The notes beneath the pieces were generated by a model. It had not been told where the DNA came from. It saw nothing but the letters and a program-made list of their open reading frames with translations, and ran no database searches. Source: Haloarculaceae archaeon (GTDB lineage Archaea; Halobacteriota; Halobacteria; Halobacteriales; Haloarculaceae). From it: 9,641 bases of DNA. The translations under genes were made by a program, and so were the position numbers. The stretch covers positions 1-9,641 of the forward strand of contig JAQCMX010000232.1 in assembly GCA_028274885.1 (NCBI GenBank), in the 5' to 3' direction. Below are positions 8,059 through 9,641 of this stretch, one piece after another; the first letter of the stretch is position 1; each line of letters starts with the position of its first letter.

Positions 8059-8182
8059 AAAAGGTATCGGACAAACCTGTCTACTCGCCGTGAGGAGTGC
8101 CTACGAACCCATACTATATCTTACCGTCCACAGATGGCCCGGCGGGACATCGGGAGGTCAGCCTCGTCAAGTGTTTGCTGGC

Positions 8183-9295
8183 TTATCCGCCCGTGTCTAC
8201 CGGTTTCGTTTTGCCGCCGACCGCGGCTACCCGACGGCGCAGATGCTCTGTCGCGGTCGCCGGAACCTCTACGCGCAGGTATATGCTGTGGTCGTACTCC
8301 GTCGCGTGGACGGTCGCCCGGTCGTGGAGTTCTGAGACGAGTGCGTGCCCGCCGTCGTCGTATGGCAGGCAGACGGCAAACTCCGCAGTTTCGAGTACAG
8401 CCTGGAGTGTGTCGCCGGCCGCGGCCGGGGTGGGGGACCCGAGTGACCGCCACGCTGTGTCGAACTGCTTGCGGACCGCGCTACGGAGCCCCTCACGAGA
8501 CTCGCCGACACCGAGCACACAGGTAGCCTGTTCAAGCGCCGCCTCCAGCCCGGGTACCGCCTCGGTCAGCGACTCCGGAAGCCCGTCCTTACCCGGCACC
8601 CCTGGTGTGTCTGTCACCGCGAGGGTGTGTGGTCCGAGTGCTGCCGTGGCGGTGGTTGGCCGGGCCGGGCGGCCGGGTGCTGCGGTGGCAGACACCTCGG
8701 TGTCGGTGAGGCCCGCCCAGAGGTCTGTGGTCGGTGCGCCGATGCGGCCAAGCAACACAACCCGGCCGTCGACGCCGTTGTAGCTGTTCTGGACCCGCTT
8801 GCGGGCCTTATTTTGGCGATGTTCGAGTGTGGCACGCAGGGCCTGTGTCTCCTGGTCTCGGGCTGTGAGTCGGCCGCTGGTCCCGGTCGGGCTCTGTGTC
8901 GTCCCATCACGCTGTGTCCTGGCGGCCTCGCGGCGTGCCAGGCTGGCCCGGCGTAGCTCGAACCGCGTCTCGGCAACGGGGTTTTCCTCGCCAAGATGTG
9001 CCCACAGGAGTTCCCGCCGATCACGGATCGTCACCGACGGAATCCGGGTCTGGAGGTCGACGGTCTGTCCTGGGTGGACCCTTCCATCGACGACGAGCAC
9101 CGATAGATTGCGGTCGGTCCCGGCCAATCGCCCCTCGAGTCGCTTGACGATCCCGGGCGCGAGATAGTACTGTCCGTCCTCGGGCCGGTCGGTGACGAGC
9201 GTCTCGACCCGTTTGCACCCCCGCTGGGCGACCAGTGCCGGCAACCCATTGGTGATCTGACCGGACTGACTTACGATCAAGGCTAACCCGGACAT
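8183..9295 (-). CDS. HflX-like protein with degenerate GTPase domain (probable pseudo-GTPase)
   Basis: 370 residues, read right to left. Residues about 1-120 match the HflX N-terminal domain pattern: a glycine-marked core (YYLAPGIVKRLEGRL, 43-57), a strand with VLVVDGRVHPGQ (66-77), the SVTIRDRRELLW block (87-98), and NPVAETRFELRRA (105-117) where HflX has its ARTREGKLQVELA-type helix. A charged helical linker (145-172) leads to a G-domain-like part. Its P-loop position reads GRIGAPTT (183-190), without the Lys-Ser of GxxxxGK[ST]. Switch II keeps DTPG (229-232) followed by an HflX-like LPESLTEAVPGLEAALEQA. No NKxD guanine-specificity motif is found at about 262-310. The C-terminal ~55 residues resemble the HflX tail. 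The gene is intact with no frameshift, which argues for a selected function other than classical GTP hydrolysis. HflX itself binds ribosomes; whether this paralog does is unknown. The ATG at 9293-9295 gives an HflX-like N-terminus. Confidence 0.75.
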   Translation of the reverse strand: MSGLALIVSQSGQITNGLPALVAQRGCKRVETLVTDRPEDGQYYLAPGIVKRLEGRLAGTDRNLSVLVVDGRVHPGQTVDLQTRIPSVTIRDRRELLWAHLGEENPVAETRFELRRASLARREAARTQRDGTTQSPTGTSGRLTARDQETQALRATLEHRQNKARKRVQNSYNGVDGRVVLLGRIGAPTTDLWAGLTDTEVSATAAPGRPARPTTATAALGPHTLAVTDTPGVPGKDGLPESLTEAVPGLEAALEQATCVLGVGESREGLRSAVRKQFDTAWRSLGSPTPAAAGDTLQAVLETAEFAVCLPYDDGGHALVSELHDRATVHATEYDHSIYLRVEVPATATEHLRRRVAAVGGKTKPVDTGG

Positions 9296-9517
9296 CTGCG
9301 CTTGGATTGACTACGCGTCTGCAGGACTTGGGTCTGTCGCGGGCTTTGCTGTGCCAGGTCGCTCTGCGATCGGGCCTTACTGTGTCTGTACCCGCCTTTG
9401 GCTCGTACTGTTGGCTGTAACTGATCCACGATATTCGCCATCACGTGGTGACGAAATTCTTGAAAGACGTACAACGGTATCAATAGGATCGGATTATAGC
9501 GTGAAGCAGGCGCAAAA

Positions 9518-9537
9518 CCCGCGACTTCAGTCGTGGG
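9518..9537 (+). repeat. Hairpin resembling an IS200/IS605 (tnpB) right end, solitary
   Basis: CCCGCGAC and GTCGTGGG flank the loop TTCA. They form an 8-bp stem with one G-T wobble, extendable to 9 bp. Just upstream (9501-9517) is GTGAAGCAGGCGCAAAA, reminiscent of sequence at the 3' ends of haloarchaeal tnpB genes, where a 'GACTTCAGTC' hairpin marks the transposon right end and the 3' part of the guide (omega/reRNA). No tnpB or tnpA is encoded to the left in the window. It is therefore best read as a relic or solo end. The family assignment rests on recalled resemblance, not on an alignment. Confidence 0.45.
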
Positions 9538-9582
9538 ATACGCGTCGTAAGCCTTATTCTTCAATCGCCAGTTACGATTCCT

Positions 9583-9641
9583 GTGCGCGGAAAACTGGCA
9601 GTTGAGTCGGTGTTTGCCACGGCGAAAGCCGAAATCAAACA
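9583..9641 (+). CDS. Possible start of an unidentified gene running off the right edge
   Basis: From a GTG at 9583 the frame stays open to the window end, giving about 19 residues beginning MRGKLAVESVFATAKAEIK. The frame is also open upstream to at least 9541, so the start is uncertain. A CTTATT at 9553-9558 lies 25-30 bases before the GTG, the expected TATA position for a leaderless archaeal gene. The fragment is too short to identify and could be chance. Confidence 0.25.
   Translation, partial: MRGKLAVESVFATAKAEIK

Larger units (their letters stand above)
9296..9641. other. Intergenic stretch without a convincing gene
   Basis: No frame on either strand gives a recognisable protein here. 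Short open frames exist on both strands (plus 9351-9605, minus 9283-9564), but they read through the hairpin at 9518-9537 and match nothing I know. The stretch is less GC-rich than the flanking genes, especially from about 9430 on. It contains an IS200/IS605-like hairpin and possibly the start of a gene at the right edge. No obvious TATA box was found for the minus-strand HflX-like gene beginning at 9295. Confidence 0.6.

Noticed and set aside
8097..8783. Plus-strand open frame (228 codons) opposite the HflX-like gene
   Set aside because: Ser/Arg/Pro/Val-rich shadow without any domain; the minus frame shows HflX-like blocks in order across 370 residues.
9283..9564. Minus-strand 93-codon frame overlapping the HflX-like gene start
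   Set aside because: It reads straight through the IS-like hairpin and matches no family I recognise.
9620..9631. CGGC-GAAA-GCCG stem-loop near the right edge
   Set aside because: A 4-bp stem is expected by chance and it lies inside a possible coding frame.
1..9641. CRISPR array, tRNA or rRNA genes
   Set aside because: No regularly spaced repeats and no tRNA or rRNA signatures were seen on either strand.

Overview
The window looks like part of a haloarchaeal (class Halobacteria) chromosome. The DNA is GC-rich and the predicted proteins are strongly acidic. Several genes have archaeal BRE/TATA-like boxes about 25-30 bases before the start codon, with little or no Shine-Dalgarno sequence. The protein families also point there: an Lrp/AsnC regulator with a C-terminal TRASH domain beside CopA, and an archaeal-type methylmalonyl-CoA mutase large chain made separately from its B12-binding chain. 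I cannot name the genus.

Left part (1-3190), copper homeostasis. The 3' end of an Lrp/AsnC-TRASH metal-sensing regulator is followed by a 161-base intergenic region with candidate operator repeats, then a complete Cu+-exporting P1B-ATPase (copA) with two N-terminal metal-binding domains. A prolyl-oligopeptidase-family (S9) serine peptidase begins 29-56 bases after copA, depending on the start chosen, and may be read through from it.

Middle part (5197-8008), propionyl-CoA/methylmalonyl-CoA metabolism. A GNAT acetyltransferase with an acidic C-terminal tail precedes the large subunit of methylmalonyl-CoA mutase (mcmA1), which is followed by methylmalonyl-CoA epimerase (mce). The last two act in sequence: the epimerase converts (S)- to (R)-methylmalonyl-CoA, and the mutase, with a B12-binding subunit encoded elsewhere, makes succinyl-CoA. 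This serves propionyl-CoA assimilation and, where present, the haloarchaeal methylaspartate cycle. Each of the three genes has its own promoter-like box, so they look separately transcribed.

Right part (8009-9641). A convergent minus-strand gene encodes an HflX-like protein that keeps the HflX architecture but has lost the P-loop Lys/Ser and the NKxD motif. It is probably a pseudo-GTPase and is the most unusual gene in the window. Its upstream region (9296-9641) has no convincing gene. It holds a perfect hairpin resembling the right end of haloarchaeal IS200/IS605 elements, with no tnpB beside it, and possibly the first codons of a gene leaving the right edge.
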